Shown here: piece after piece, positions 35,801 to 44,399 of the stretch | Layout of the letters: each line of letters starts with the position of its first letter | Position numbering within the stretch: position 1 is the first letter of the stretch | NCBI GenBank assembly: GCA_016859345.1 | Contig: CM029126.1 | Span: forward strand, 5,650,501-5,714,500 | Direction: 5' to 3' | From: Istiophorus platypterus | Lineage: Eukaryota > Chordata > Actinopteri > Istiophoriformes > Istiophoridae | DNA length: 64,000 nucleotides | The notes under the pieces: generated by a model | What the model was told of the DNA's origin: nothing | The model's database searches: none | The model's input: the letters and a program-made list of their open reading frames with translations, nothing else | Made by a program: the position numbers and the translations under genes

Positions 35801-38800
35801 CAACCTACATTAAAGAAGAGGACCAACCATATGGTGTATCAAGTTAGCGACCTTTACCATTATCCTTGGGACAACTTGGTCTATTTATAACAGAATAAAC
35901 TTGTGTGTATACACTAACGGACAAAGGTACAGAACACCCCCATTTATCCAATATTTTGTTGAAATTAAATTAGTTCCAAGTCCAGTAAATAACCTTAAAT
36001 GGTGCAAAGGAGAGCGGTCTTTTCAGAGATTAAGACACTGGCAAACTAGAAGCTTTCCTAAATGAAGCCGAGAAAGTTAGTGCAAACAATTCCCTGCAAG
36101 TTACCCAACCTCTGTCTGTAAAAACCCTCTGTCTATACAAAGGCAGTGTTGGAACAAACTGTGTTTCTACATCCTCTGTTGCATTATTGGGACAGTACTG
36201 TCCTGCGGGGAGTAGTGCTGTATGTTGCTGTCAGGTGATGGTGAGAAAAGGCAAGTAACAGAGGAAGACAGACTGGTTGGACAGGCCTTCATCCCACAGC
36301 AAGATAATGGCACAAAACACCAGAGGAAGGACTAGACAGTGGCTTTTAAATCACGGAAGACAAGCGCAGTCTTTTCTTGTCTTCATATTGATAAATATTG
36401 ATAATTATCAATATATACCTTCAGTACCATTAATGAGGAAGGAAACAGACTCAACATGATAGTTATGGATCATTATCATAGCATTCAGAATGACACTGAA
36501 TAAAAAAATGACTTGTTTACAAGAAAAATGCCACAGGCCACCTTTTAGTTTGAAGTGCAAAGGGTACTGTACATTTAGTTCAGGATTGAATTCTGAATAA
36601 ATCAGTTAAAGGTTTGTCATGGTTCAAAACCGCTGTTTATTTTTGAATCGATAACTTGATACTCTCCGCAGCTAACATGGTATAACTTTCTACGCATCAA
36701 CAACGCAAATTAGAAAAATGTGACGAAACAACTGCTGGTCTGGTTCCTATCACAGGAAAAAGAATCCTAGATGAATGGAAAGGCAGATGCGAGTGGCTGC
36801 GGCGAGGGTCTAAACTGATGTTACCGCAAGAGGGTTGATCAATAGCATGGGTGCTAGTGCTAGTGCTGGCAGCATGGTACTGCAGGCTTTTGCTTTCTGT
36901 TGTGCTTGGTAGGATGGTACCTTTTAAAATGAAGGAGAAACCTTTGTTGTGTTTCCTGTCTTAGTGGGCACAGGTCGCCTGCCTATCTTGCAGCAGATAA
37001 ACGCTCTGCTGTTTATCCAGCTTTAGAAATGGGAACCATTTCCAAATCACTGATCTTCTGTGACCTTTCTCTGCCGCAGCTTCCTTGTCTCGTGTAGATT
37101 TTCTGACTCTCCTCACAGTCGCTCCTTTTTAATGTCTCCTACAATGTGTGTGGTTCTTTTTTTCTTTTTCTTCTTTTTCTTCTTTTCCCCTTTTCTATTT
37201 TTTGTGGCCATACACATATCAGTTACATAAGGCTAACACAATAGAGTGACTGTGCAAATAAGGGGTGAACCAAATGCAGAGCTGATACATTTATACTAAA
37301 TTACTCATCAGTTTATCATCTTTATTCTGGGAATTTTTTGTCACAGTTGACTAATGAGTGTGTTTCAACGCCCAGCCCCACTACCACTGCAATTGGATAT
37401 GGTTACACATTGATCTCACATTTAACCATGGTGTCATGGTTTGAGAATCCAGCTCTTGACTGTCTAACAGTGAGAATACCCTTATATCTTTAACATAAAA
37501 TAACATGGTAAACTACCTGATGGTCTGTGATGGTCTTGTCTCACTAAGGTTTGATTTTACTCTTCTTTCTCTTTCGCTTCCAGTGTGGCTCTTTCTTTGG
37601 AGGCCAAGCTCCAGATGTTACACAGCTACATGACGCTCACCTGGCTGCCACTGCCCTGTGAGGTAAAGATCAAAGTCCACACAGCCACCCATGTTTGCTC
37701 CTCTGCAGCAAGGCTTGTTTATAGCACCTGGTCAGAGAACATGATTCATCATAAGTTTTATTGAACGTTCTGTTTTGCCCCGAATTGCTCATGATGTCAA
37801 TAATTAAAAAAAGAAACGTGAATTATTTTCACACTAACCACAAGTGCTCTTTGAGTATTCCGTAGACCCATTCAGCCTTTTACGAGCCAAGTTGAGTTTT
37901 GGAATGAAAAAGAAACCCCAGCTCATAATGTGATAATCAAATAGATGCCAAAGTAGTTTGTAAGTATTACAGCAGCCTGTGATTAGTGTTTATTTCCCAC
38001 ACTCATTATACACAAGCGCAAGATTTTTTATTTTTCTTAGTTTTTCCCCGTTTTCCATCAGACCAGCTATCCCCTGACTGCAGCAGAAAACTGTGTGCTA
38101 AACCAAACTATAGTGGGCCATTCAGGTCATAAAATCACGCCACACAGACGCTGCGACAAAGGGCCTCTTGTATGCTACATGCTAACACCCCAGGAGCTCG
38201 GAGGGACAAGTTTACAGCAGTTTCATGGTTAAACATGTGGGGGGACCGGTGGCAGTAAAGGAATCCCTGTATTAAAATATGATTTAAGGGGATTATCCTG
38301 TTTAGCAGTGCTACCACTGGGTAGCTGTGTAATGGTCATCTATTGCTTAGAGACCAGCCAATCTGTGAATGCTTCTTGTTTGAGATCAGAATAGTGCGTC
38401 ACCATGTAGGTCACGTCATTTCTAAATGCAGCATTCTTTATTTTACAGCTTCTTTAATGTGTTTGTAGATATGAAAAGGTCTCTGGAAACTGAGTCACTT
38501 GTGTTTTGCATTGGTCTGCAAAAAAAAACAAAAAAAACAGCTCTATGAATCACTCTTCACATGCTCTATGTCTTCTGCAGGGCTGGGCCTGTACTGTATT
38601 TGACTTCCATTTTTTTGAGGATTTCATGGCACTGAAACTGAACTACAACTAAATGTCTTATGAATATTATATATATATATATATATATAAATTTAGTTTT
38701 CTTTTCCATTATAATTGGGTCAGCAGGTTTGTGTTGTTGGACATTTTTCTCATACACATCTACAGTATTTTTCCAGCTTCTGTTTCTGCTTTGCTCCCCT

Positions 38801-40289
38801 GCAGCAGGCCCCTCTCGCCCAGCCCGAGTCCCCGACAGCATCGGCGGGAGAGGACGCCCGAACGCCCCCTGACTCAGGAGAGTCAGACAAGGAGTCAGTC
38901 AGCAGCAGCTCCAATGGCAACGGCGACACAACCACGGGATCGACAGTCAATGGAGGCGGGTCATTGGCCAAGAACAGCTCCTCTTCCTCGTCCAGTTCCT
39001 CCAGCAGCGGTTCGGCGGTGACGGGAACAGCAGGGAAGGACAAAACCAAGAAGGAGAAAGACAAGGATAAAGACAAGAAGAGGGCAGACTCTGTTGCCAA
39101 TAAACTCGGCAGTTTTGGCAAGAGCCTGGGCAGCAAGCTGAAGAAAAACGTGGGTGGACTGATGACAGGAAAGAACGCCGGAGCTGGAGGTGCCAAGCAG
39201 GAGGGTGGGGAGAAGAAAAAGGGCTCATTTAGGGGGAGGAAGGGCAGCAAAGATAGCTCGCCTTCGGCCCACGCTTCGGAGGATTCTGGGAAAGGCTCCC
39301 CCTCCTCGGGCAGCGAGCGTCTCAACGGAACGGGCAGCAGCATGAGCAGCAGCGGTGGGAGCAGCACCGAGAGCGAGACCTACAAGTACAGCGCCGATGT
39401 CAAGGTTAGCCTGGGCATCCTGCGAGCCGCCATGCAAGGTGAGAGGAAATTCATCTTCGCCAGCCTCCTCACCACCAGCAACCGGCAGCCCTTCCAGGAA
39501 GAGATGATCCAGCGCTACTTGGCCGACGCAGAGGAGCGCTTCCGGGTGGAGCAAGAACAGCAGCGTCGCGACGCGGAGAGGAAGGGCGTCGCCAATGGCA
39601 TCCACCCACCCAAGAAGGAGGTGGTTGGTGGTACGGAGCTGAGTTACCGGCCTTATGAGGTCAAAGAGGAGCTGTCAGAGAGCTCACCACCTTCCTTCAA
39701 CCAACTCAAGTCCTCTCCTTTGAGCCCCTCTTTGTACTCTGGGGTAGTGCCCATCCCCCGGCCTTCCTTCATAGATCAGCCCCCTGCTGCAGCACCCCTC
39801 ACCCAGCACCTTCATATGCACGGCTACATGGATAATCGGCGCCAGCTAGCCGGTGGCTCGCCAGTAAGCTCCTACCCCGGCCTTCCCTCTTACGCTACCC
39901 TTCCCCGACACTGCCCCACAACACAGGTCCCCTCCCATGCCCAGTACAATAACTCACAAGGCCCCTCCTCCCTGAGTCCCTCTCGCCTCGCGCCCTCATA
40001 CCCCCCGGAGTTTGACCTGCCTGACTATCCCGGGTCCGAACCCACCGTCGGGAGCTACACCAATGGCTTCCGGGACGTGCGCTCCACCCTAGACTCTCGG
40101 AGCGGGCAACCACCGGTCAGACACTACTCGCTGGGCAGCGCCGGTGGTCTGGCCAGTCTGCAGTCCAGCCGCTGTCGGACACCCAGCTGCACCTACTACG
40201 GACACCCCGAGACGGGCAACTACTGCTCCTACTGCTACCGGGAAGAGCTGAAGAGAAGGGAGACAGAACCGGCCATCCACAGGTTCTGA
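26780..40289 (+). CDS. otud7b: OTU deubiquitinase Cezanne (spliced from 11 coding exons)
   Basis: Exon lengths sum to 2772 bases, giving about 923 residues (human OTUD7B 843); all phases agree. OTUD7B removes ubiquitin chains, preferring Lys11 linkages. It is known to restrain NF-kB signalling and oppose APC/C-made chains; it acts in cytoplasm and nucleus. Residues 1-45 form the UBA-like domain ([20 protein letters not shown]). The OTU domain spans about 160-420, with Asp183 and catalytic Cys186 in SGDGNCLLHAASLG and His348 in YDQAHFSALVS. A Lys-rich stretch before ADSVANKLGSFGKSLGSKLK may act as a nuclear signal. The A20 zinc finger is C-x4-C-x11-C-x2-C at about 886-906, close to the end HRF. 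The middle C-terminal half is Ser/Pro-rich and longer than in human, with a run of mostly Ser near its start. The start ATG is homologous to human; Met5 has the better Kozak context. All key residues are intact. Confidence 0.97.
26865..27705 (+). other. otud7b intron 2
   Basis: AT-rich, with a T run near 27062-27074. No element recognised. Confidence 0.85.
27706..27876 (+). CDS. otud7b: otud7b coding exon 3
   Basis: Acceptor TCTCTGTAG ends at 27705, donor GTGAGG at 27877. It encodes KNWDFTAALSDFEQLRQVHA and onward to RPILHRQDEVVQ, completing the UBA-like region. Confidence 0.95.
28124..28345 (+). CDS. otud7b: otud7b coding exon 4
   Basis: Using the acceptor CCACAG (ends 28123), the join reads VVQ-EKRLSRG, the same as human. 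A second acceptor six bases upstream (AGCAG ending 28117) would insert two residues in frame. It encodes IVSLARSHVSS and FRGFIERDLIEQSMMVALEH. Donor GTGAGT at 28346. Confidence 0.9.
28346..29782 (+). other. otud7b intron 4
   Basis: Contains the inverted-repeat element at 29038-29479; otherwise unremarkable. Intron 3 (27877-28123) is only 247 bases. Confidence 0.85.
29038..29479. mobile_element. Palindromic MITE-like element, copy 1
   Basis: A perfect 23-bp terminal inverted repeat bounds 442 bases: the left end includes CAGTGGCCACTTTATTAGG, the right end CCTAATAAAGTGGCCACTG. Internal arms also pair loosely (around GAGGACAAATACCTCTCC and the TGTAGTCCACCACAATTCC side). No coding capacity. The AGTGGCCACTTTATTAGG end is familiar from repeats in many fish genomes; I cannot assign a superfamily. 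No clear target-site duplication. Confidence 0.8.
29783..29884 (+). CDS. otud7b: otud7b coding exon 5 (catalytic Cys)
   Basis: Acceptor GCCCGCAG ends 29782, donor GTGAGT at 29885. It encodes RLNWW and LLPLATSGDGNCLLHAASLG. The catalytic Cys codon is TGC at 29860-29862 and the acidic Asp codon is GAT at 29851-29853. Confidence 0.96.
29885..30402 (+). other. otud7b intron 5
   Basis: 518 bases, AT-rich. Nothing recognised. Confidence 0.85.
30403..30530 (+). CDS. otud7b: otud7b coding exon 6
   Basis: Acceptor TAACCCAG ends 30402. It encodes MWGFHDRDLMLRKSLYALMD and onward to RWRWQQTQQNKE. The donor is GTCCGT (30531), weaker than its neighbours, but the join to SGLVYTEEEW matches the human protein. 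Confidence 0.93.
31170..31682. mobile_element. Palindromic MITE-like element, copy 2
   Basis: Ends CAGTGGCCACTTTAT (31173-31187) and ATAAAGTGGCCACTG (31664-31678) are perfect inverted repeats. Internal arms pair too: GTTGTGGACTACATTATGAG near 31330 with CATAATGTGGTCTATTAAAA near 31423. Same family as 29038-29479. It is enlarged by a tetranucleotide microsatellite. Confidence 0.8.
31527..31594 (+). repeat. (TACA)n(TGCA)n compound microsatellite
   Basis: About seven TACA units pass directly into about ten TGCA units. The TGCA part is fully self-complementary. It lies inside the copy-2 inverted-repeat element. Confidence 0.95.
32653..32759 (+). CDS. otud7b: otud7b coding exon 7
   Basis: Acceptor CTCTTCAG ends 32652, donor GTGAGG at 32760. 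It encodes SGLVYTEEEWQKEWNELLKL and ASSEPRIHYSTNGTN, part of the OTU domain. Phase 2 end. Confidence 0.94.
32760..33214 (+). other. otud7b intron 7
   Basis: 455 bases, AT-rich, with a (TTG)n run at about 33189-33208 just before the acceptor. Confidence 0.85.
33215..33342 (+). CDS. otud7b: otud7b coding exon 8
   Basis: Acceptor GTCTTCAG ends 33214, preceded by a (TTG)n microsatellite. Donor GTAAAT at 33343. It encodes EPVYESLEEFHVFVLAHVLR, RPIVVVADTMLRDSGGE. Confidence 0.95.
33343..34032 (+). other. otud7b intron 8
   Basis: 690 bases. No element recognised. Confidence 0.85.
34033..34182 (+). CDS. otud7b: otud7b coding exon 9 (catalytic His)
   Basis: Acceptor TTCCCTCAG ends 34032, donor GTAATG at 34183. 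It encodes AFAPIPFGGIYLPLEVPAAK and LVLAYDQAHFSALVSMEQK, with the catalytic His codon in AHFSAL. Confidence 0.96.
34183..35052 (+). other. otud7b intron 9
   Basis: 870 bases, AT-rich. No element recognised. Confidence 0.85.
35053..35167 (+). CDS. otud7b: otud7b coding exon 10
   Basis: Acceptor CCAACAG ends 35052, donor GTGAGA at 35168. It encodes VIPLTDSEHKMLPLHFAVDP and GKDWEWGKDDTDNVMLA. Phase 2 end. Confidence 0.95.
35168..37583 (+). other. otud7b intron 10
   Basis: Contains an (AAAT)n run at about 35190-35212, a Tc1-like relic at 35905-36380 and a long pyrimidine tract at about 37157-37202. The rest is unremarkable. Confidence 0.85.
35905..36380 (+). mobile_element. Decayed Tc1/mariner-type transposon fragment
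   Basis: The left part reads ACACTAACGGACAAAGGTAC and AGAACACCCCCATTTATCC, matching the start of a fish Tc1-like family I recall (ACACTAACGG ... AGAACACCCC). At 36288-36320 a frame reads FIPQQDNGTKH, the remnant of the QQDNDPKH motif that carries the second catalytic Asp of Tc1 transposases. A TAG stop follows within a few codons. The intervening coding region is largely lost. Inactive, in sense orientation in otud7b intron 10. Confidence 0.7.
37584..37662 (+). CDS. otud7b: otud7b coding exon 11
   Basis: Acceptor CGCTTCCAG ends 37583, donor GTAAAG at 37663. It encodes SVALSLEAKLQMLHSYMTLT and WLPLPCE, the end of the OTU fold. Confidence 0.93.
37663..38804 (+). other. otud7b intron 11
   Basis: 1142 bases. 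It ends in a long T/C-rich tract before a tandem acceptor and contains a short (TA)n run (38667-38689). Confidence 0.85.
38667..38689 (+). repeat. (TA)n microsatellite
   Basis: About eleven TA units, about 115 bases before the last otud7b exon. Confidence 0.9.
38805..40289 (+). CDS. otud7b: otud7b last coding exon (low-complexity region and A20 finger)
   Basis: The acceptor is a NAGNAG (CCCCTGCAGCAG), so the exon starts at 38805 (QAPLAQPESP, as in human DAQAPLAQPESP) or at 38808 without the Gln. It encodes 494-495 residues: Ser-rich blocks, the Lys-rich stretch before ADSVANKLGSFGKSLGSKLK, SLGILRAAMQGERKFIFASL, EEMIQRYLADAEERF, Pro-rich linkers and the terminal zinc finger CRTPSC...CSYC. TGA at 40287-40289. 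Confidence 0.95.
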   Translation, partial: QAPLAQPESPTASAGEDARTPPDSGESDKESVSSSSNGNGDTTTGSTVNGGGSLAKNSSSSSSSSSSSGSAVTGTAGKDKTKKEKDKDKDKKRADSVANKLGSFGKSLGSKLKKNVGGLMTGKNAGAGGAKQEGGEKKKGSFRGRKGSKDSSPSAHASEDSGKGSPSSGSERLNGTGSSMSSSGGSSTESETYKYSADVKVSLGILRAAMQGERKFIFASLLTTSNRQPFQEEMIQRYLADAEERFRVEQEQQRRDAERKGVANGIHPPKKEVVGGTELSYRPYEVKEELSESSPPSFNQLKSSPLSPSLYSGVVPIPRPSFIDQPPAAAPLTQHLHMHGYMDNRRQLAGGSPVSSYPGLPSYATLPRHCPTTQVPSHAQYNNSQGPSSLSPSRLAPSYPPEFDLPDYPGSEPTVGSYTNGFRDVRSTLDSRSGQPPVRHYSLGSAGGLASLQSSRCRTPSCTYYGHPETGNYCSYCYREELKRRETEPAIHRF

Positions 40290-40495
40290 GCGGACCTTGC
40301 TATGGCTTGAGTTTGATGAGTGGCCTTTTCCATAAAAAAAAATAAAATAATAAAATAAAATAAAATAACGGCTGGGGTGGATCAGCCGCTGAATGGACAG
40401 GAGAAAGGCAATCAGCTCCCTCCCTATTTCTTTCAGCTGCGTCACTTCCTGTTGAACCACGTCGGAAAATTACGAGAGAGTTGACATGACTGCAG

Positions 40496-40501
40496 AATAA
40501 A
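40496..40501 (+). terminator. Possible proximal poly(A) signal of otud7b
   Basis: AATAAA about 207 bases after the stop, with a GT-rich tract (the TG microsatellite) about 100 bases downstream. Confidence 0.4.
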
Positions 40502-40597
40502 CAGGGTGGATTCTGACTGCTGGGGTCATGTATTAGACCATAGGAACTAACTGCACTTCTGTTACATTTTGCTGTGGCTCTTATGCAGGTGTTTTGT

Positions 40598-40604
<7 letters not shown>

Positions 40605-40664
<60 letters not shown>
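40605..40664 (+). repeat. (TG)30 microsatellite in otud7b 3' UTR
   Basis: Thirty perfect TG units, the longest uninterrupted dinucleotide repeat in the window. Confidence 0.97.
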
Positions 40665-40665
<1 letters not shown>

Positions 40666-43600
40666 CTGTGTGAGTTGCAGGCTCTCCTCCTTTATCAGAG
40701 TTTAACGTCTTGCTATTGTCTCCTCCTGGTGGAGAGAATGTATATGGCAGGCGCCATACACAACATTCATCTAACACACATACATTACATGCGCACATAA
40801 CACACTTAAGTCAGACTCACACCCTTACATACACAGTGATGCAAGCACAAACAAAAGGCAGGAGTGTGTCTCCACTCCCATCTTATGGTCCGTGGTAATG
40901 TCTGGATTGGTTAATTAAGGGATATTCGAGCATTATGAAGTCATACAGATTATACACTACTGTTACTAGATGCTTGCGTCATGCGTACCTCGGGAAAACA
41001 GCAGAATTAATCCTCGTCGAATGGATTTTTTTTTTTTTCCATGGGTCACCATTTGCATAATGCAAATCCAAACTACCGTGCAATGCTAATAATTAACCGT
41101 TCTGTGGGCTGCTGTGGTGCTAATGTTACAGAATGCAAACACGTCAATGTCCGTGCATTTAACACAACTGCTCTGCACTGTTAATAGTGTCTTCTCAAAA
41201 AGACAAAAAGAGAAGAAAAAGAATCTACATCTTTGTCCAATTCATATATCTATAAATCGGATATTGAAGACGTCAGCCCTCTGAAGATTAAGAGCAATTG
41301 GACACGTTATCGACCAGGCATCGTAGAACAAAGACGACATAGCAACACAGGACTTTGGTAAGATACTGTCCCCAGAGCCTGATCCAGAGCATTTTATATA
41401 TTTGTTGGAATGTTTCTCTTTCTTCGTTGGGTCTTCCTGTTTCTGTAACAAACGGATGGTGATGAGACATTCAATTACTGGGGCCAACCAAGGCATGCAA
41501 TACGACCCACTACGAAGTCAAAATGTCACATCCAGCACAGCGGCTTTTTGGAGACACCTGTCACATGCATGACTTGTTGTTAAAACACTACTCAGCGCAT
41601 TTCTGAATTTCAGACTGTTAAAAAAAATTTTTAGTTGCTCTGTAGAGCAAATTAACAAATTTGTAACTGAACAAGCAACAAAAGTTGCTCTATAGCAGCG
41701 AGGATTTCCTTCAGTGGCGACAGTTGTCTCCAGTCTCTGTTTGCATGGGGCAAAGTGATGCATCCACTTTTGCTGGATGTCAGTCGAAAATAAAACACAT
41801 GCGTTGCACTGACAGATTCTTGTAAAACAAATTTTGGTTTTGAAAGTTACAGTTTTTTTTTTTTTGTTTTGTTTTTTTTCTTTTTCTGATGACGAACCCT
41901 CAGCGCTCTGGTTGTTAAGAAATGTGAGGGGAAAAATTAAACACATTTCATGTTATCGCATGATCACACAAAAGGTCGACAAGGTCATACATCACATTGG
42001 GCGTCCTTATTGATAGGACACCTCAGTGCTTCTCGGTTCAGTTACAAATTTCGCAGTTCTCCTGAAAGCGGTTTCTTGATTTCTGGCATTCGTCCTACCG
42101 TGATGTGATCTCTCTCTTTTTTTCTCTCTCTCTGTTTTGCACAAATTCAAGCACTTTCCTGGTGTCCAGTAGATACAAAATGTTTAGCTGTTTCCTGAAG
42201 TGGCCTGACTGTTGTCCTTTGTTCATCTCTGCAGACACTGCCACCTCTGTTCATGGGGAAAAAAAAAAAAGAAAAGAAAAAAAAATCAGGACCAAGGGCC
42301 CCCGAAGGTTTTTCCTGTAAAGGATTCAGCTACTGTAGAGCTACAACATTTTGGTGCCAGCGTCACCATCTAACTCAGTTTCCTAGTTGCCTTTTTTCAG
42401 CTGTTTTGTCCTCGTGGGCACCACAATTCTGTTTGTATGTCGTAGGAGATGAACATCTATTATCCGCTGATTGCTTCATTGCCTGCAGTTTTGTTTTTGT
42501 TTTTTTTAATCTACTACTGCCCCTAAATATGACATATTAATATTATTTTAAACCATGTTGAAGCTATTGAAATAATGCTATTATTCTTTCCCGTAGCAAA
42601 GAGCAAAAAGTATCAACTAGTTGATACCAGCTGTTGTTCTGTTAGTTTTCCTGTTATAGTTTTAAATTTTAAGGCCGTTTTAAATGTAAAAATGTCAAAA
42701 TGACTACTTGATAACTGAAATTTGTCATAATTTCCCCTTCTATTAAGCCATGGTGAGGAATTTCTTCAGTGGTAGTGTGACACTCGTTGCATTACTCCTG
42801 TTGATTTCATCTTTACTTTGGCATCAAGTTTATTGGAGAAGCACAATTCAGTATGCAGTTCACTGCCTCGCCCAGCTGGGGGCACTCTTGTTTTGTTTTT
42901 TTCTTTTAAACTCAGTATCTGCAGCCTGCCCTTGTGCCCTAAAACCCAAACCACAAACAAAGAAAAAATGAATAACCAAAATGCCATGGGGGAATCGTTT
43001 TCAGTAGAGCTAATCTAACACTGTGCGACACTATGTTACAGTATTTTCCAGCTGTTGCCGATGCCTGGCACGAGGAAGGAGGGAGGCTTTTTGCTAAAAC
43101 TTTTAATGACAGTTAAACACTCAGATCATGCTATTTCCTAAGACAAAACATTTGCTGTGTTTATGTGTGTTGACATGTGTTCATGCACTAGAGTTTTACT
43201 TCAGACGAGACCCATCAAATGTTCCCTGACTGTGGGAAGGTGATGCCTGTTTTTAAAAATGTGTATGTGTGCACCCTCCCCCTTTCCCTCCACTCCAAAG
43301 TAATAATTAGCCTACAAAACCATCTCTTATTTTATTTTATTTTATTTTATTATCTTTCTTTTTTTTCTCTCTTTTCCTTTAATATTTTGCAATGAAACAG
43401 ATGCCTCAGAAATATGTAAAACATCAGACTTACAGGCTACAAAGTTTTTTGTATTTAAGATAAAGAGGTTGTATAAATATGTTCCGTGTTATTTTTGTAA
43501 GCCCAAAGTTTTACAGTGTTTTTAAAAAAAGGTAAGAATGTATATTGTTGGATACTAAAAAACGGTATGGATGATAAGCTTGTAAGAACCTGGGTTTGGG

Positions 43601-44367
43601 GTAGAGCTGTTGTAGGCATTTTGGCTATTGAAGGCGACTCCCAGGCTCCCGGGTCTCTCGATACCCGAGGCTCCCTCATTGCAAACTAATTTCCTCAATG
43701 CTGACCTAACAAGATACCATTTGAGAATATATATTTATAGTGAGATTTTTTTAATAGGTTTCCTTGTGGAATGTTTAGTTGAGACGATTTAGGATGTTCT
43801 TTCTCACATGGCTAATTGTCTAGCGCTCTGGCTTTTATTTGTTTATTGCTTTTTTTTTTTTTTTGCCTTTTTTTTTTGGCACATTTTACTTTTTTTTTCT
43901 ACACACACCAATCCATGCTGCGCTAAAACATGACAGTAACTTTCTTGTCGACCCGGCTCGTTTCCTCCGAAACCAGAAGAGAAATGGCTCAGAATTAGTT
44001 TTGCAACACAACTGACCCAGTATATTTTTATATATTGTACAATGGCTATTTCTGTGGGAACAGAATATTCATCATCAGTGACACTGACATGGAAAACTTC
44101 AAGTTGCATGGGACTGGAACAGTTGCATGTAAATGGCAAAACCATTCTACCAAATTTGTGCATTATTTTAACTTGATTTCAGTTGTCCTGGTATTTTGAT
44201 CTGTTTTTATTTTTTATCATTTTAATGTTTTTTTTTTTTTTTTTTCTTTGAGAGGATAGTCTCCTAAGGCTATGTGACAGTGCAATCTGGAAAGAAAGAA
44301 CATCAGATTTTATGTTAGGTTCTTATTATCATAATTATTAATTTTTTTTTTTTTTTTGCACCGTTTG

Positions 44368-44373
44368 AATAAA
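44368..44373 (+). terminator. Distal poly(A) signal of otud7b
   Basis: AATAAA followed about 30 bases later by TGTATCTGGTGTTTGTTT, a GU-rich downstream element. Best candidate for the 3' end of otud7b. Confidence 0.6.
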
Positions 44374-44399
44374 TTCTCATTGTATTTCAAGAATCCTAT

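Larger units (their letters stand above)
40290..44395 (+). other. otud7b: otud7b 3' UTR (about 4.1 kb)
   Basis: No splice-competent coding exon is seen after the stop, and the next good poly(A) site is at 44368. It contains an (AAAAT)n run (about 40335-40370), a (TG)30 microsatellite, a (TTTTA)n run (about 43325-43352) and several T or A tracts. A proximal AATAAA at 40496-40501 could give a short form. All ORFs in it are short and unlike known proteins. Confidence 0.65.

Noticed and set aside
38750..39367. 205-codon minus-strand ORF opposite the otud7b last exon
   Set aside because: Shadow of the Ser/Lys-rich coding strand, which gives Leu/Pro/Glu runs in antisense. The + strand frame is clearly the real one.
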